Shown here piece by piece: positions 43,023 through 52,541 of a stretch of DNA of 64,000 nucleotides. The position numbers and the translations under genes were made by a program. Below the pieces are notes generated by a model. It searched no databases, was not told the DNA's origin, and saw nothing but the letters and a program-made list of their open reading frames with translations. Numbering within the stretch: the stretch's first letter is position 1; each line of letters opens with the position of its first letter. Source of the DNA: a bacterium 1xD42-67 (GTDB taxonomy: Bacteria > Bacillota > Clostridia > Oscillospirales > Oscillospiraceae); contig RAYO01000010.1 in assembly GCA_003612335.1 (NCBI GenBank), positions 82,104 to 146,103 of the forward strand, read 5' to 3'.

Positions 43023-45110
43023 ATGTCCATCACACGAAGCACCCCCCTCACCCAGCTCCCCGGCGTGGGAGAGGCCAGGGGCAAGAAGCTGGAGCGGTCG
43101 GGACTGGTATCCGCCGGGGACCTGTTGGGCTGGTATCCCCGGGGCTATGAGGACCGGCGGCAGATCCATACCATCCGCGAGGCCCCTCTGGACTGCCGGA
43201 CATGTGTCGCCGCTATGGCGGCGGAGCACCCACGCCGCTCCCGAATCCGCAAGGGGCTGGAGCTGGTGCAGGTGAAGGTGGTGGACCACACCGGCGCCCT
43301 CCATCTGACCTTCTTCAACCAGGGCTATGTAGAGCGGGCCATCAAGGCCGGGGAGGAGTATATCTTCTTCGGCGCTGTGGAGGAGCAGGGCCGGCGGCGG
43401 GCCATGGTCAACCCGATCTTCGAACGGGCAGACAAACAGTCCTTCACCGGCTGCATCATGCCGGTCTACCGGCTGACAGCGGGGATCTCCAACCACCTGC
43501 TGGCCTCCCTGGCCCGGCAGGTCCTGCCCTGCGCCGGGGAGCTCCCCGAGACCCTGCCCCAGCAGATCCGTCAGGCCCACCAGCTGGCGGGAGCGGAGTT
43601 CGCCCTAAAGAACATCCACTTCCCGGAAAACGAGGAGGCCCTCTCCCTGGCCCGGCGCCGTCTGGCCTTCGAGGAGCTGTTCTATCTGGCGGTGGGCCTC
43701 AGCTGTCTGAAGGACCGCCGGGCCCAGAGGGCGGCGGGCTGGGCCCTCCCGCTCCGGCCCAAGGAGGAGTTCCTGGCCCTCCTCCCCTTCTCCCCCACCC
43801 AGGCCCAGAACCGTGTGATGGATCAGATATCCGCCGACCTGACCTCAGGCCGGCCCATGGACCGGCTGGTCCAAGGGGACGTGGGCTCTGGCAAGACCGC
43901 AGTCGCCGCCTTCGCCGGCTGGCTGTGCGCCAAGGGCGGAACTCAGACCGCCCTCATGGCCCCTACCGAGGTGCTGGCCGAGCAGCACTTCAGGTCCCTT
44001 TCCGCCCTATTGTCTCCCGCCGGGGTCCGGGTCGGACTGCTGACGGGCTCTATGGCCGCCGGCGAGAAAAAGAAGGTCCGGGCCGCCCTGGCAGCGGGAG
44101 AGATCGACTTCATCGTGGGCACCCATGCCCTGATCTCTGACGGGGTGGCGTTCGCCCGGCTGGCCCTCATCGTGGCCGATGAACAGCATCGGTTCGGCGT
44201 GGCTCAGCGGGCCGCTCTTGCGGCCAAGGGCGGCGCGGACGCCCCGCCCCATGTGCTGGTCATGTCCGCCACCCCCATCCCCCGGACCCTGGCTCTGATC
44301 GTCTACGGAGACCTGGACGTCTCCATTATCGACCAGCTCCCCCCGGGCCGCACCCCCATCTCCACCTATGTGGTCCGGGAGGACAAGCGGCAGCGGATGT
44401 ATGGCTTCGTCCGGAAGCAGGCGGAGGAGGGGCGGCAGGTGTATATCATCTGTCCCGCCGTGGAGGAAGGGCTGGAGGAGGCCCTCCCTGGGGAGGGCCC
44501 GTCCCTGGACCTGAAGGCCGTCAAGACCTATGCGGAAAAGCTCCAGCGGGAGGTCTTCCCCGACCTGCGGCTGGGGATCCTCCATGGGAAGATGAAGCCC
44601 AAGGAGAAGGAAGAGGCGATGTCCGCCTTCTCCTCCGGTCAGACCCAGGTGCTGGTGGCCACCACGGTGGTGGAGGTGGGGGTGGACGTGCCCAACGCCT
44701 CCCTGATCGTCATCGAGAACGCCGAGCGCTTCGGCCTCAGCCAGCTCCACCAGCTCCGGGGCCGGGTGGGCCGGGGACAGCACCCCTCCCACTGCGTCCT
44801 CATCACCGCCACCCGCAGCCGGGAGGCCATGGAGCGGCTCCACGTGCTGGCCTCCACCACTGACGGCTTCCAGATCGCCGAGGAGGACCTGAAGGCCCGA
44901 GGGCCCGGGGATTTCTTCGGCGACCGGCAGCATGGCCTGCCCCAGATGAAGCTGGCCGACCTGACGGGAGACATGCGCCTGCTCACTGAGGCCCAGGAGG
45001 CCGCCCGGGAACTGCTGGACCGGGACCCTCATCTGTCCCAGCCCGAGGACCGCCCCGTCTGGGAGCGGGTGCGCCGGCTCTTCGCCGACACCCCCGATAT
45101 TTTTAACTAG
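43023..45110 (+). CDS. recG: ATP-dependent DNA helicase RecG
   Basis: A 695-residue helicase of normal length. N-terminal wedge domain with HhH-like LTQLPGVGEARGKKLERSG; helicase motifs GDVGSGKTAVAA (I), DEQHRFGV (II), VMSATPIPRTLAL (III), and QLRGRVGRG (VI); C-terminal TRG segment DLKARGPGDFFGDRQHGLPQ. It reverses stalled replication forks and processes Holliday junctions. ATG 43023 is supported by a GGAGG site and by homology; a long upstream open frame is not real. Confidence 0.96.
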   Translation: MSITRSTPLTQLPGVGEARGKKLERSGLVSAGDLLGWYPRGYEDRRQIHTIREAPLDCRTCVAAMAAEHPRRSRIRKGLELVQVKVVDHTGALHLTFFNQGYVERAIKAGEEYIFFGAVEEQGRRRAMVNPIFERADKQSFTGCIMPVYRLTAGISNHLLASLARQVLPCAGELPETLPQQIRQAHQLAGAEFALKNIHFPENEEALSLARRRLAFEELFYLAVGLSCLKDRRAQRAAGWALPLRPKEEFLALLPFSPTQAQNRVMDQISADLTSGRPMDRLVQGDVGSGKTAVAAFAGWLCAKGGTQTALMAPTEVLAEQHFRSLSALLSPAGVRVGLLTGSMAAGEKKKVRAALAAGEIDFIVGTHALISDGVAFARLALIVADEQHRFGVAQRAALAAKGGADAPPHVLVMSATPIPRTLALIVYGDLDVSIIDQLPPGRTPISTYVVREDKRQRMYGFVRKQAEEGRQVYIICPAVEEGLEEALPGEGPSLDLKAVKTYAEKLQREVFPDLRLGILHGKMKPKEKEEAMSAFSSGQTQVLVATTVVEVGVDVPNASLIVIENAERFGLSQLHQLRGRVGRGQHPSHCVLITATRSREAMERLHVLASTTDGFQIAEEDLKARGPGDFFGDRQHGLPQMKLADLTGDMRLLTEAQEAARELLDRDPHLSQPEDRPVWERVRRLFADTPDIFN

Positions 45111-45121
45111 GAGCGGATATC

Positions 45122-45595
45122 ATGCTTACTGTTCGAGACCTGACGCCGGAGGACGCTCCGGCCGTCCTGCCTATGGTGGAGGAGTTCTACCACAGCGACG
45201 CGGTGGACCACCCGGTGGATCCCGCCGTCCTGGAGCGCTCCTTCCGGGCCGCTACCGACCCCGCCGAGCCCCTGCTCCGTGGCCTGCTGATCCAGTGGGA
45301 CGGAGCGCCCGCCGGCTATCTGTATATCACCCAGTGCTACTCCGCCGAGGTGGGCGGGCGGTGCGTCCTGCTGGACGAGGTGTATCTGCGGCCGGAGCTC
45401 CGGGGCCGGGGGATCGGCACCCAGATCATGGCCTGGCTGAAGCGGTCCTACCCCTCCGCCTGCCGCTTCCGCCTGGAGGTCACCCGGGCCAACCAGGGGG
45501 CCGTCCGCCTGTATCAGAAGGCGGGATACGAGTTCCTGCACTACGACCAGATGGTGCTGGACATAGATCCGACGAAAGAGAGGAGAACGACATGA
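45122..45595 (+). CDS. GNAT N-acetyltransferase
   Basis: A 157-residue GNAT protein; the acetyl-CoA loop is LRPELRGRGIGTQIM, followed by EVTRANQGAVRLYQKAGYEFLHYDQM. It follows recG after 11 bp and overlaps the next gene by 4 bp. The substrate is unknown. Confidence 0.85.
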   Translation: MLTVRDLTPEDAPAVLPMVEEFYHSDAVDHPVDPAVLERSFRAATDPAEPLLRGLLIQWDGAPAGYLYITQCYSAEVGGRCVLLDEVYLRPELRGRGIGTQIMAWLKRSYPSACRFRLEVTRANQGAVRLYQKAGYEFLHYDQMVLDIDPTKERRTT

Positions 45596-45960
45596 CACAT
45601 TTAGAGAAAGCCCGAGAGCTCCGGGCCCGCACCGACGTACATTTCAACTGCTGCCAGTCCGTTCTGGTCACCTTTGCGGAAGAGATGGGGCTGACCGAGG
45701 ATCAGGCCTACGACTTGGGGGCCAACTTCGGCTCCGGGATGCGCTGCGGCTCGGTCTGCGGCACCCTCACCGCCGCCCTGATGGTGCTGGGGATGGCCCA
45801 CTATCCCCCGGAGGAGGCTGACTCCTTCCGGCGCAAGTTTTTGGCGGACCACGGGGCGGTCGAGTGCGCCGCCCTGCTGAAGAAGTCCCACGACGCGGGC
45901 ATCCCCCGAAAGGAGCACTGTGATGGCCTGGTCTTCGAGGTGGTCCAGGCGCTGGAGTAG
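45592..45960 (+). CDS. C_GCAxxG_C_C family redox protein
   Basis: A 122-residue protein with the Cys pattern that names the family: FNCCQSV, GMRCGSVCGTLTAALMVLG and HCDGLV. The conserved Cys set suggests metal or Fe-S/thiol redox chemistry, common in anaerobes, with unknown exact role. The ATG overlaps the GNAT stop (ATGA). Confidence 0.82.
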   Translation: MTHLEKARELRARTDVHFNCCQSVLVTFAEEMGLTEDQAYDLGANFGSGMRCGSVCGTLTAALMVLGMAHYPPEEADSFRRKFLADHGAVECAALLKKSHDAGIPRKEHCDGLVFEVVQALE

Positions 45961-45986
45961 GGCGGCCCTCCTCTTTGCGGCGAAGA

Positions 45987-46023
45987 CCACACAGGGGCGC
46001 CCCGGAAGGGCGCCCCTGTGTGG
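45987..46023. other. 16 bp stem hairpin after the C_GCAxxG gene
   Basis: CCACACAGGGGCGCCC pairs with its complement around a five-base loop. There is no T-run on either side; it may act as a 3' mRNA end or a weak terminator. Confidence 0.55.
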
Positions 46024-46314
46024 TGATCTGGAAGGATGGATGAAAAAGGAATGATGGAGCAAAAGATCGAAGATCGGCAGAGCGGCGACAAGAGCGGCAG
46101 CCGCTGCTCCTCTGTACTTTTGACCCCTGCTCTTGTTGAAGACTTTACCACTCAGCCCTGGGAAATGCCATCCCCAAATCCATTATAGTTGATATTAGCG
46201 TTTTGTTATCGAATCGAGCGATCGCCGATCGTCTCCGAGCGCCAGTTCCGGCGCCCCGATCCCCGCCCTCGCCGGCAGGATCCTGCGGGCGCCGCCCTAG
46301 AGAGGAGCCTGACC
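46024..46314. other. Intergenic gap without recognised gene
   Basis: About 290 bp between the hairpin and mutY. Bases around 46130-46215 are noticeably more AT-rich than the surroundings and may hold the mutY promoter, but I see no convincing -35/-10 pair, RNA family or conserved ORF. The upstream in-frame extension of mutY here is not supported. Confidence 0.5.
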
Positions 46315-47361
46315 TTGGACCAACTGCATGACCTGCCCATCCCCCTGCTGGCCTGGTATCGGGAGAACGCCCGCGTCCTCCCCTGGCGCAGCGACCCCAC
46401 CCCTTACCACGTGTGGCTGTCGGAGATCATGCTCCAGCAGACCCGGGTGGCGGCGGTGCTGGACCACTACCGCCGCTTCCTGGAGGCGGCCCCTGACATA
46501 ACCGCTCTGGCGGCCCTGCCCCAGGACCAGCTGATGAAGCTGTGGCAGGGCCTGGGCTACTACAGCCGGGCCAGGAACCTGCAAAAAGCGGCGAAACAGA
46601 TCATGGAGCGTCACGGCGGGATATTCCCAAATACTTATGAGGATATCCGAGCCCTGGCCGGGGTAGGGGACTACACCGCCGGGGCAGTGGCCGCCATCGC
46701 CTTCGGACTGCCGGTCCCGGCGGTAGACGGCAACGTCCTTCGGGTGGCTGCCCGGATCGCCGGAGACAGCGGGGATATCACCACCCCCTCCATGAAGAAA
46801 AAAGTGACGAAGGCTCTGGAGGCGGTCATCCCTCTGGAGGCTCCCGGGGACTTCGATCAGGCCCTGATGGAGCTGGGGGCCACGGTCTGCCTGCCCAACG
46901 GCGCCCCTCTGTGCGGACGGTGTCCCGCCGCCCACCTCTGCCGGGCCTTCCAAGAGGGGCGCACGGGGGAGCTGCCCGTCAAGCCGGCCAAGAAGGCCCG
47001 CCGGGTGGAGGAGCGGACGGTCTACCTCCTCTTCCACAGGGACCGGGTGGCTCTCCGCCGCCGCCCGGGGCGGGGACTGCTGGCCGGCCTGTGGGAGTAC
47101 CCCAACGAGCTGTCCTGCGGCCCCGACTGGCCCGCCCAGTGGGGACTGACCCTCCCAGCTTGGGAGCGGGCAGGGACGGGGATCCACATCTTCACCCATA
47201 TCGAGTGGCGCATGACTGCCCTGACCGGGGAGGCGGAGGGCCCAGATCTGCCGGAGGGCTGGGTGTGGGCCTCCCGGGCGGACCTTCGGGACCGCTATGC
47301 CATCCCGAACGCCTTCCGCTCCTTTGAGGGGATCGTTTTAGACCGTTTGGGGCATTTTTGA
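46315..47361 (+). CDS. mutY: A/G-specific adenine glycosylase
   Basis: A 348-residue repair enzyme starting at TTG 46315 behind AGAGGAG. HhH-GPD segment LAGVGDYTAGAVAAIAFG with catalytic Asp in VPAVDGNVLR, and 4Fe-4S ligands in CLPNGAPLCGRCPAAHLC (spacing 6-2-5). The C-terminal NUDIX-like domain senses 8-oxoG. It removes A mispaired with 8-oxoG. Confidence 0.93.
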   Translation: MDQLHDLPIPLLAWYRENARVLPWRSDPTPYHVWLSEIMLQQTRVAAVLDHYRRFLEAAPDITALAALPQDQLMKLWQGLGYYSRARNLQKAAKQIMERHGGIFPNTYEDIRALAGVGDYTAGAVAAIAFGLPVPAVDGNVLRVAARIAGDSGDITTPSMKKKVTKALEAVIPLEAPGDFDQALMELGATVCLPNGAPLCGRCPAAHLCRAFQEGRTGELPVKPAKKARRVEERTVYLLFHRDRVALRRRPGRGLLAGLWEYPNELSCGPDWPAQWGLTLPAWERAGTGIHIFTHIEWRMTALTGEAEGPDLPEGWVWASRADLRDRYAIPNAFRSFEGIVLDRLGHF

Positions 47362-47375
47362 GGGGAGGGACCGCC

Positions 47376-48254
47376 ATGATCTGCCGCCAATGTCCCCGGG
47401 ACTGCGGTGCGGAGCGCACCGAGACCTTAGGGAAGGGGCACTGCCGGATGCCGGAGGCCCCTGTCCTGGCCCGGGCCGCCCTCCACATGTGGGAGGAGCC
47501 CCCTATCTCCGGTGTCCGGGGCTCCGGGACCATCTTCTTCTCCGGCTGCGCTCTGGACTGCGTGTTCTGTCAGAACGAGAAGATCAGCCACCACGGATTC
47601 GGTCAAACCGTCACCCTAGACCGCCTGCGGGAGATCTGTGAGGAGCTGGTCAGCCAGGGGGCCCATGATATCAACTTCGTCGGTCCCACCCACTATGCCC
47701 ACACGCTCGCCGCCCTGCTGGAGGACTACCGTCCCGCTGTCCCCGTCGTATACAACACGGGAGGCTATGACAAAGCGGATACTCTCCGGGCCCTGGAGGG
47801 CAAGGTGGACATCTATCTCCCCGACCTGAAATATCTGGACGGGGAGGCCGCCCAGCGGTATTCCGGGGCCTCGGACTACCCGGAGACCGCCCAGGCGGCG
47901 ATTCGGGAGATGGTCCGGCAGACCGGCCCCTGCCGGTTTGGCGATGACGGGATGTTATCGAGCGGTACGATCATACGCCACCTCATCCTCCCCGGCCAGG
48001 TGTCCCAGGCCAAAGCGGTGATGGACTGGGTGGCCCGGGAGTTCCCTCCGGGGACGGTCCTCTTCTCCCTCATGAGCCAATACACGCCCTGGGGGGATCT
48101 CTCCGCCTGCTCGGAACTGGACCGCCGCCTGCGTCCCGGCGAGATCCGGGCCGCCCAGGCGTATATGGAGAATCTGGGACTGGCCGGCTTCACTCAGGAG
48201 CGGACCTCCGCCAAGGAGGAGTATACGCCTCCTTTCGATCTCACCGGCATATGA
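47376..48254 (+). CDS. Radical SAM protein, PflA-like
   Basis: A 292-residue radical SAM enzyme. The cluster motif is SGCALDCVFCQN (CxxxCxxC), preceded by an N-terminal Cys-rich region (MICRQCPRDC, GHC). It is of the PflX / putative pyruvate formate-lyase activating type (YP_ groups near AmmeMemoRadiSam). A glycyl-radical partner is not in the window. It follows mutY after 14 bp and is probably co-transcribed. Confidence 0.85.
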   Translation: MICRQCPRDCGAERTETLGKGHCRMPEAPVLARAALHMWEEPPISGVRGSGTIFFSGCALDCVFCQNEKISHHGFGQTVTLDRLREICEELVSQGAHDINFVGPTHYAHTLAALLEDYRPAVPVVYNTGGYDKADTLRALEGKVDIYLPDLKYLDGEAAQRYSGASDYPETAQAAIREMVRQTGPCRFGDDGMLSSGTIIRHLILPGQVSQAKAVMDWVAREFPPGTVLFSLMSQYTPWGDLSACSELDRRLRPGEIRAAQAYMENLGLAGFTQERTSAKEEYTPPFDLTGI

Positions 48255-48257
48255 ACG

Positions 48258-48290
48258 AGGGCCTGGCGCGGCGCGTCAGGCCCCCCTTTT
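48258..48290 (+). terminator. Terminator of the mutY operon
   Basis: GGGCCTG pairs with CAGGCCC with further GC pairs inside; CC and TTTT follow. Confidence 0.75.
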
Positions 48291-48771
48291 ATTTGTGGTA
48301 GCTGGACCCCTCCTGGATCTTGAAGGCCCGGTAGATCTGTTCCAGGAGCATCACTCGGGCCAGGTGGTGGGGGAAGGTCATGGGGGACATGGACAGCTGG
48401 ACATTGGCCTCCGCCTTGATAGAGGGGCAGAGGCCATAGCTCCCCCCGATGAGGAAGACCATGCGTTTGTCCGAGCTGCGGCCTGGGACGGGGAACATCC
48501 GGGGGATCTCCTCGCTGGAGCGCATCCGCCCTTCGATGCACAGGGCCGCGACCCGGGAGCTGGGGGGGATCTTGGCTCGGATGGCCTCCCCCTCCTTCTC
48601 CAAAGCCGCGTCGATCTGGGCCTGGGAGGGATCCTTTGGCAGCTTGACCTCTGGGATCTCCACCACGGTCAGCTTACAGTAGGGGGACAGCCGCTTCATA
48701 TACTCAGCGCAGGCGTCCTGATAGAACCTCTCCTTCAGCTTGCCCACGCAGATCAGATGGACGCTCAGCAC
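48289..48771 (-). CDS. rlmH: 23S rRNA (pseudouridine1915-N3) methyltransferase
   Basis: A 160-residue SPOUT methyltransferase, near the 159 residues of the Bacillus enzyme. Start is GTG (48771) behind GGAGG; VGKLKERFYQDACAEYMKRLSPY opens it, SAM site is VFLIGGSYGLCPS, and it ends with YRAFKIQEGSSYHK. It methylates pseudouridine 1915 in helix 69. It overlaps the end of the upstream MBL gene, forming a minus-strand operon. Confidence 0.92.
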   Translation of the reverse strand: MLSVHLICVGKLKERFYQDACAEYMKRLSPYCKLTVVEIPEVKLPKDPSQAQIDAALEKEGEAIRAKIPPSSRVAALCIEGRMRSSEEIPRMFPVPGRSSDKRMVFLIGGSYGLCPSIKAEANVQLSMSPMTFPHHLARVMLLEQIYRAFKIQEGSSYHK

Positions 48772-49577
48772 ACCGACGCCTCCTTTGGGCTCCAGGTAGG
48801 GCCGGGGCGCTGGGCGGGGGCCACCCACAGGGAGATGTCCCGCTCCGGGTCGCAGTCCATGGCCATCAGCCGCAGGCTCACCGCCTCATAGGCCCGGGCA
48901 GGGGTGTTGTTGGTCTGGGACAGGTGGGCCAGGATAACGGTCTTGGTCCCGGACTCCACCGCGAAGGCGGCCAGCTCCGCCCCCGCCTCGTTGGACAGGT
49001 GGCCGCAGTCCCCCAGGATGCGCCGCTTTAAGTAGTAGGGATAAGGCCCGGACCTGACCCAGTCCACATCGTGATTGGTCTCGCACACCAGCAGGTCGCA
49101 GCCCGCCACCGCCCGGCGGACCGGCTCGGTGACGTAGCCCAGATCGGTACACAGCACCATACGCCCCCCCTCCCCGGCGATGGACCAGCCCACGCTGCCC
49201 GCCGCGTCGTGGGGGGTGGGGAAGGGCTCCGCCCACAGCGAGCCGATCTGCACCCCGATCCCCGCCTCCTGGGGCCGGAACAGCGCCTTCACCTCGTCGC
49301 ACTGGTTCCGCTTGTACCACTCCCAGAGGGTGGGGCGGGTGGCATAGATGGGAGCCCCCGCCTTTTTGGACAGCACCCGCAGACCGGACACATGGTCGCT
49401 GTGCTCATGGGTAAGGAGGATGGCGGACAGCTGGCGGGGCCCGATCCCCAACTCCGCTAGTCCGGCGGCGATCCGTTTGGCGGAGATGCCGGCGTCCAGC
49501 AGGATGTGGGTGTCTCCGCAGGACACCAGAGCGGCGTTGCCCAGGGACCCGCTGGCAAGGGTGGTGAACGTAAGCAA
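48765..49577 (-). CDS. MBL-fold hydrolase, YycJ/WalJ type
   Basis: A 270-residue metallo-beta-lactamase fold protein. Zn motif is LTHEHSDHVSGL, with TLASGSLGNAALV at the start, typical of YycJ. Start is likely TTG 49577 because AGGAGG lies 8 bp before. WalJ (YycJ) is a nuclease-type protein linked to cell-wall regulator loci and rlmH; the walRK genes are not here. Confidence 0.85.
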   Translation of the reverse strand: MLTFTTLASGSLGNAALVSCGDTHILLDAGISAKRIAAGLAELGIGPRQLSAILLTHEHSDHVSGLRVLSKKAGAPIYATRPTLWEWYKRNQCDEVKALFRPQEAGIGVQIGSLWAEPFPTPHDAAGSVGWSIAGEGGRMVLCTDLGYVTEPVRRAVAGCDLLVCETNHDVDWVRSGPYPYYLKRRILGDCGHLSNEAGAELAAFAVESGTKTVILAHLSQTNNTPARAYEAVSLRLMAMDCDPERDISLWVAPAQRPGPTWSPKEASVC

Positions 49578-49631
49578 ACGAGGATCCCTCCTAGAAAAAC
49601 GGGCGGCCACACAGAGCCGCCCGCTGGTATC

Positions 49632-50927
49632 TCATCCTACCTGAGACTGCATATCTTCGCCGGGGACAGTGACGACCCGGATATCCGCCCCCACTGCCGC
49701 CAGCTTGTCCACGATGGTCTCATAGCCCCGCTCGATGTGGTAGATCCCATCGATCTCGGTGGTCCCCTGGGCGGCCAGGCCGGCGATGATCATGGCGGCC
49801 CCGGCCCGCAGGTCGCAGGCGTGGATGGGGGCGCCGGTGAGGTGCTCCACCCCCTCGATGACGGCCACCTTGCCGTCCACCTGGATCTTGGCCCCCATGC
49901 GGCGGAACTCGTCCACATACCGGTAGCGGTTGTCCCACACCCCCTCGGTGAGGACGCTGGTCCCCCGGGCCACGCACAGGGCGGCGGCGATCTGGGGCTG
50001 CATATCGGTGGGGAAGCCGGGATATGGCATGGTCTTCACGTTCACCCGGCCCATGGCGCTGGTGCGCCGGAGGAGGAGGGCGTCGTCCTGCTCCTCCACG
50101 TCCACCCCCATCTCCACCAGCTTGGCGGTGATGCAGTCCAGATGCTTGGGGATCACGTTTTGGATCAGCACCTCGCCCCCGGCGGCGGCCACCGCGGCCA
50201 TATAGGTCCCCGCTTCGATCTGGTCGGGGATGATGGAGTAGGAGCCGCCTCGGAGCCGCTCCACCCCGTGGATCTTGATCACATCGGTGCCCGCGCCCCG
50301 GATATCCGCCCCCATCGAGTTGAGGAAGTTGGCCAGATCCACGATATGGGGCTCTTTCGCGGCATTCTCGATCACCGTCATGCCCTGGGCCAGGGCGGCG
50401 GCCAGCATGATGTTCATCGTGGCCCCCACCGAGACCATGTCCAGATAGACCTGCCCCCCGGGCAGGCGGCATCGGTCGGGGACCCGGGCGTAGATCAGGC
50501 CGTTGCGCACGTCCACCTCTGCCCCCATGGCCACGAAGCCCTTGATATGCTGATCGATGGGCCGCCCGCCAAGGTCGCAGCCGCCGGGCAGGGGGACCTC
50601 GGCCCAGCCGAACCGGCTGAGCAGGGCCCCCACCAGATAATAGCTGGCGCGGATCTTCCGAGCCAGCTCATAGGGGACCTGACGGTTTCGGATATGGGAA
50701 CAGTCTACCTCCACCGTGCTGCGGTTGACGATGCGGACGTCCGCCCCCAGCTCACGGAGGATCTGGAGGATCAGGGTCACGTCGCTGATCTGAGGCACGT
50801 TCTCGATCCGGCACACGCCGTCCACCAGCAGGGCGGCGGGGATGATGGCGACAGCAGCGTTCTTCGCGCCGCTGATATGGATGGTCCCATGGAGGGGATT
50901 GCCCCCCTTGATCACATACTTGGTCAA
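49632..50927 (-). CDS. murA: UDP-N-acetylglucosamine 1-carboxyvinyltransferase
   Basis: A 431-residue EPSP-synthase-fold enzyme. Catalytic Cys117 in PLPGGCDLGGRPID and Lys22 in SGAKNAAVA are present. It transfers enolpyruvate from PEP to UDP-GlcNAc, the first committed step of peptidoglycan; Cys at this place predicts fosfomycin sensitivity. I prefer the TTG at 50927 for its GAGGGTG; an ATG at 50948 adds seven residues. Confidence 0.94.
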   Translation of the reverse strand: MTKYVIKGGNPLHGTIHISGAKNAAVAIIPAALLVDGVCRIENVPQISDVTLILQILRELGADVRIVNRSTVEVDCSHIRNRQVPYELARKIRASYYLVGALLSRFGWAEVPLPGGCDLGGRPIDQHIKGFVAMGAEVDVRNGLIYARVPDRCRLPGGQVYLDMVSVGATMNIMLAAALAQGMTVIENAAKEPHIVDLANFLNSMGADIRGAGTDVIKIHGVERLRGGSYSIIPDQIEAGTYMAAVAAAGGEVLIQNVIPKHLDCITAKLVEMGVDVEEQDDALLLRRTSAMGRVNVKTMPYPGFPTDMQPQIAAALCVARGTSVLTEGVWDNRYRYVDEFRRMGAKIQVDGKVAVIEGVEHLTGAPIHACDLRAGAAMIIAGLAAQGTTEIDGIYHIERGYETIVDKLAAVGADIRVVTVPGEDMQSQVG

Positions 50928-51035
50928 ATGATGCACCCTCTTTTCCATATCTTGGAATCTATGAAGATACGGCGCGGACGCCGTATGTAATATCGATGAG
51001 GCCCTGCACACAGGCGGGCAAACTACAGCGGATAC

Positions 51036-51064
51036 ATTATAGCACTATTATGCCCGTCTGGCAA
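51036..51064 (-). promoter_or_regulatory. Promoter of murA-walJ-rlmH
   Basis: On the minus strand TTGCCA, 17 bp, TATAAT, about 110 bp upstream of murA. Confidence 0.8.
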
Positions 51065-51093
51065 TAAAAATCACGCAGGCCCTGCGGAATTGT

Positions 51094-51138
51094 ATAAAAA
51101 GACGGACAGCGCCGGAAAAGATCCGGTCACACTGTCCG
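51094..51138 (-). terminator. hemW terminator
   Basis: On the minus strand CGGACAG...CTGTCCG with an inner ACCGGA/TCCGG(C) pairing, then TCTTTTT. Confidence 0.8.
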
Positions 51139-51156
51139 ATGCTCAAGATCTGGCTG

Positions 51157-52410
51157 TCACGATCTGCGGGTCCCGCGCTGTCCTTGCCCCTGTCCGCCCC
51201 GATAGCGGGCCTGGGCCCTGGGGAGCAGCTCGTCCAGCTTAGCCGGCTCCTGCCGCTCCAACAGAGTGCCGATCAGCTGGTTGGACACCAGGAAGCCCCT
51301 GGGGGTGAGCCGCCAGCGGCCCTCCTCTGTGCGCTCCGCCCAGCCCCGGAGGGCGAACCCCTCCAGCTGTCTCTGGATCGGGGTGAAATCCATGAAGTAG
51401 CGCCCCCGATACTCCCACTCCTCGATGCCCCGGGCGGTGCGCAGCCCCAGCATGAGATATTCGCTGCTCCGCTCCTCCTGGGGGATCAGGTCCTCGCTGT
51501 CCAGCAGAGGTCCCCCCTCCAGCACGCCCTTGATATAGCCCTCCAGGTCCCGGATCCAGGCATACCGGCGGCCGCCAAAGTCGGAATGGGCCCCGGGGCC
51601 GAAGCCGATATAGGGCCGCAGCTCCCAATAGCGCAGGTTGTGCCGGGAGGAGCGGCCCGGCTTGGCGAAATTGGAGATCTCATACTGCTCATACCCCGCC
51701 TGGGCCAGCCGCTCCACCGTCCACAGGTAGCAGTCGGCCTGCATATCATCGTCGGGCAGCACCTCCCCAGCCTCCGCCCGGGCGGCGAGAGGGGTGCCCT
51801 CCTCCACCTTCAGCCCGTAACAGGACAGGTGTTCCGGCTCCAGGGACAGGGCGTGCTCCACCGTGGCCTGCCAGCTGTCCATGGTCTGGCCGGGCAGGCC
51901 ATAGATCAGGTCCAGGGACAGATCCGTCAGCTTGGCCCTCCGGGCGGCGGCCACGGCGAGATCCACCTGTTCCGCCGTGTGGGGGCGGCGGATCCTCTCC
52001 AGCTCCGCCGGACAGGCGGACTGCATCCCTAGGGAGATCCTGTTGGCCCCCGCCCGCCGCAGGGCCCGGAGGGATCTTAGGTCCACGCTGTCGGGATTGG
52101 CCTCGAAGGTGATCTCCGCCTCCTTCTCCACCCGGTAGTATCTCCGGACTGCGGCCAGCAGCTCCCGCAGCCGCTTCCCGCCGTAGAAGCTGGGCGTGCC
52201 GCCGCCGAAATAGATCGTGTCCACCGGGAAGCTGCGGGCCGACAGGGCGGTCTCCTTCAGGTGGGCCAGCAGGGCCTTCTGATAGCTGTCCATCCGCGCC
52301 TCCTGCCCCGCCAGGGAATAGAAGTCACAGTAGTCGCATTTGCTGCGGCAGAAGGGGATATGGATGTAGATCCCCAGCTTCTCCCCCGCGCCGGTCCGGT
52401 CTTTTCTCAT
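51157..52410 (-). CDS. hemW: Radical SAM coproporphyrinogen III oxidase-like HemW
   Basis: A 417-residue protein with IYIHIPFCRSKCDYCDFYS (CxxxCxxC) and VDTIYFGGGTPSFYGG, then the HemW C-terminal block RHNLRYWELRPYIGFGPGAHSDF. HemW binds and delivers haem rather than oxidising coproporphyrinogen. ATG 52410 is supported by the start of the conserved block. Monocistronic. Confidence 0.9.
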   Translation of the reverse strand: MRKDRTGAGEKLGIYIHIPFCRSKCDYCDFYSLAGQEARMDSYQKALLAHLKETALSARSFPVDTIYFGGGTPSFYGGKRLRELLAAVRRYYRVEKEAEITFEANPDSVDLRSLRALRRAGANRISLGMQSACPAELERIRRPHTAEQVDLAVAAARRAKLTDLSLDLIYGLPGQTMDSWQATVEHALSLEPEHLSCYGLKVEEGTPLAARAEAGEVLPDDDMQADCYLWTVERLAQAGYEQYEISNFAKPGRSSRHNLRYWELRPYIGFGPGAHSDFGGRRYAWIRDLEGYIKGVLEGGPLLDSEDLIPQEERSSEYLMLGLRTARGIEEWEYRGRYFMDFTPIQRQLEGFALRGWAERTEEGRWRLTPRGFLVSNQLIGTLLERQEPAKLDELLPRAQARYRGGQGQGQRGTRRS

Positions 52411-52431
52411 GGTCTGGCCCCCTTTGCTCCT

Positions 52432-52437
52432 ATTATA
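52432..52437 (-). promoter_or_regulatory. Possible hemW -10 element
   Basis: TATAAT on the minus strand 22 bp before the hemW start; the -35 position reads TGGGCA and is poor. Confidence 0.35.
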
Positions 52438-52541
52438 ACAGATATCTCCCCCTTTGCCCAGGGGAGATCCTGTCGAAGACAGAGGACCCGGTTGGAAAGA
52501 TCGGCCCAAAAATGGCCGGCCGCAAAAAAAGTAAAGGTCCC

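Noticed and set aside
46189..46314. N-terminal extension of MutY
   Set aside because: Arg/Pro-rich, not conserved in MutY; the TTG at 46315 has an SD and fits the start of the family.
47376..48254. True pyruvate formate-lyase activase
   Set aside because: Only the PflA-like class is supported; no pfl gene is nearby and the N-terminal Cys region differs.
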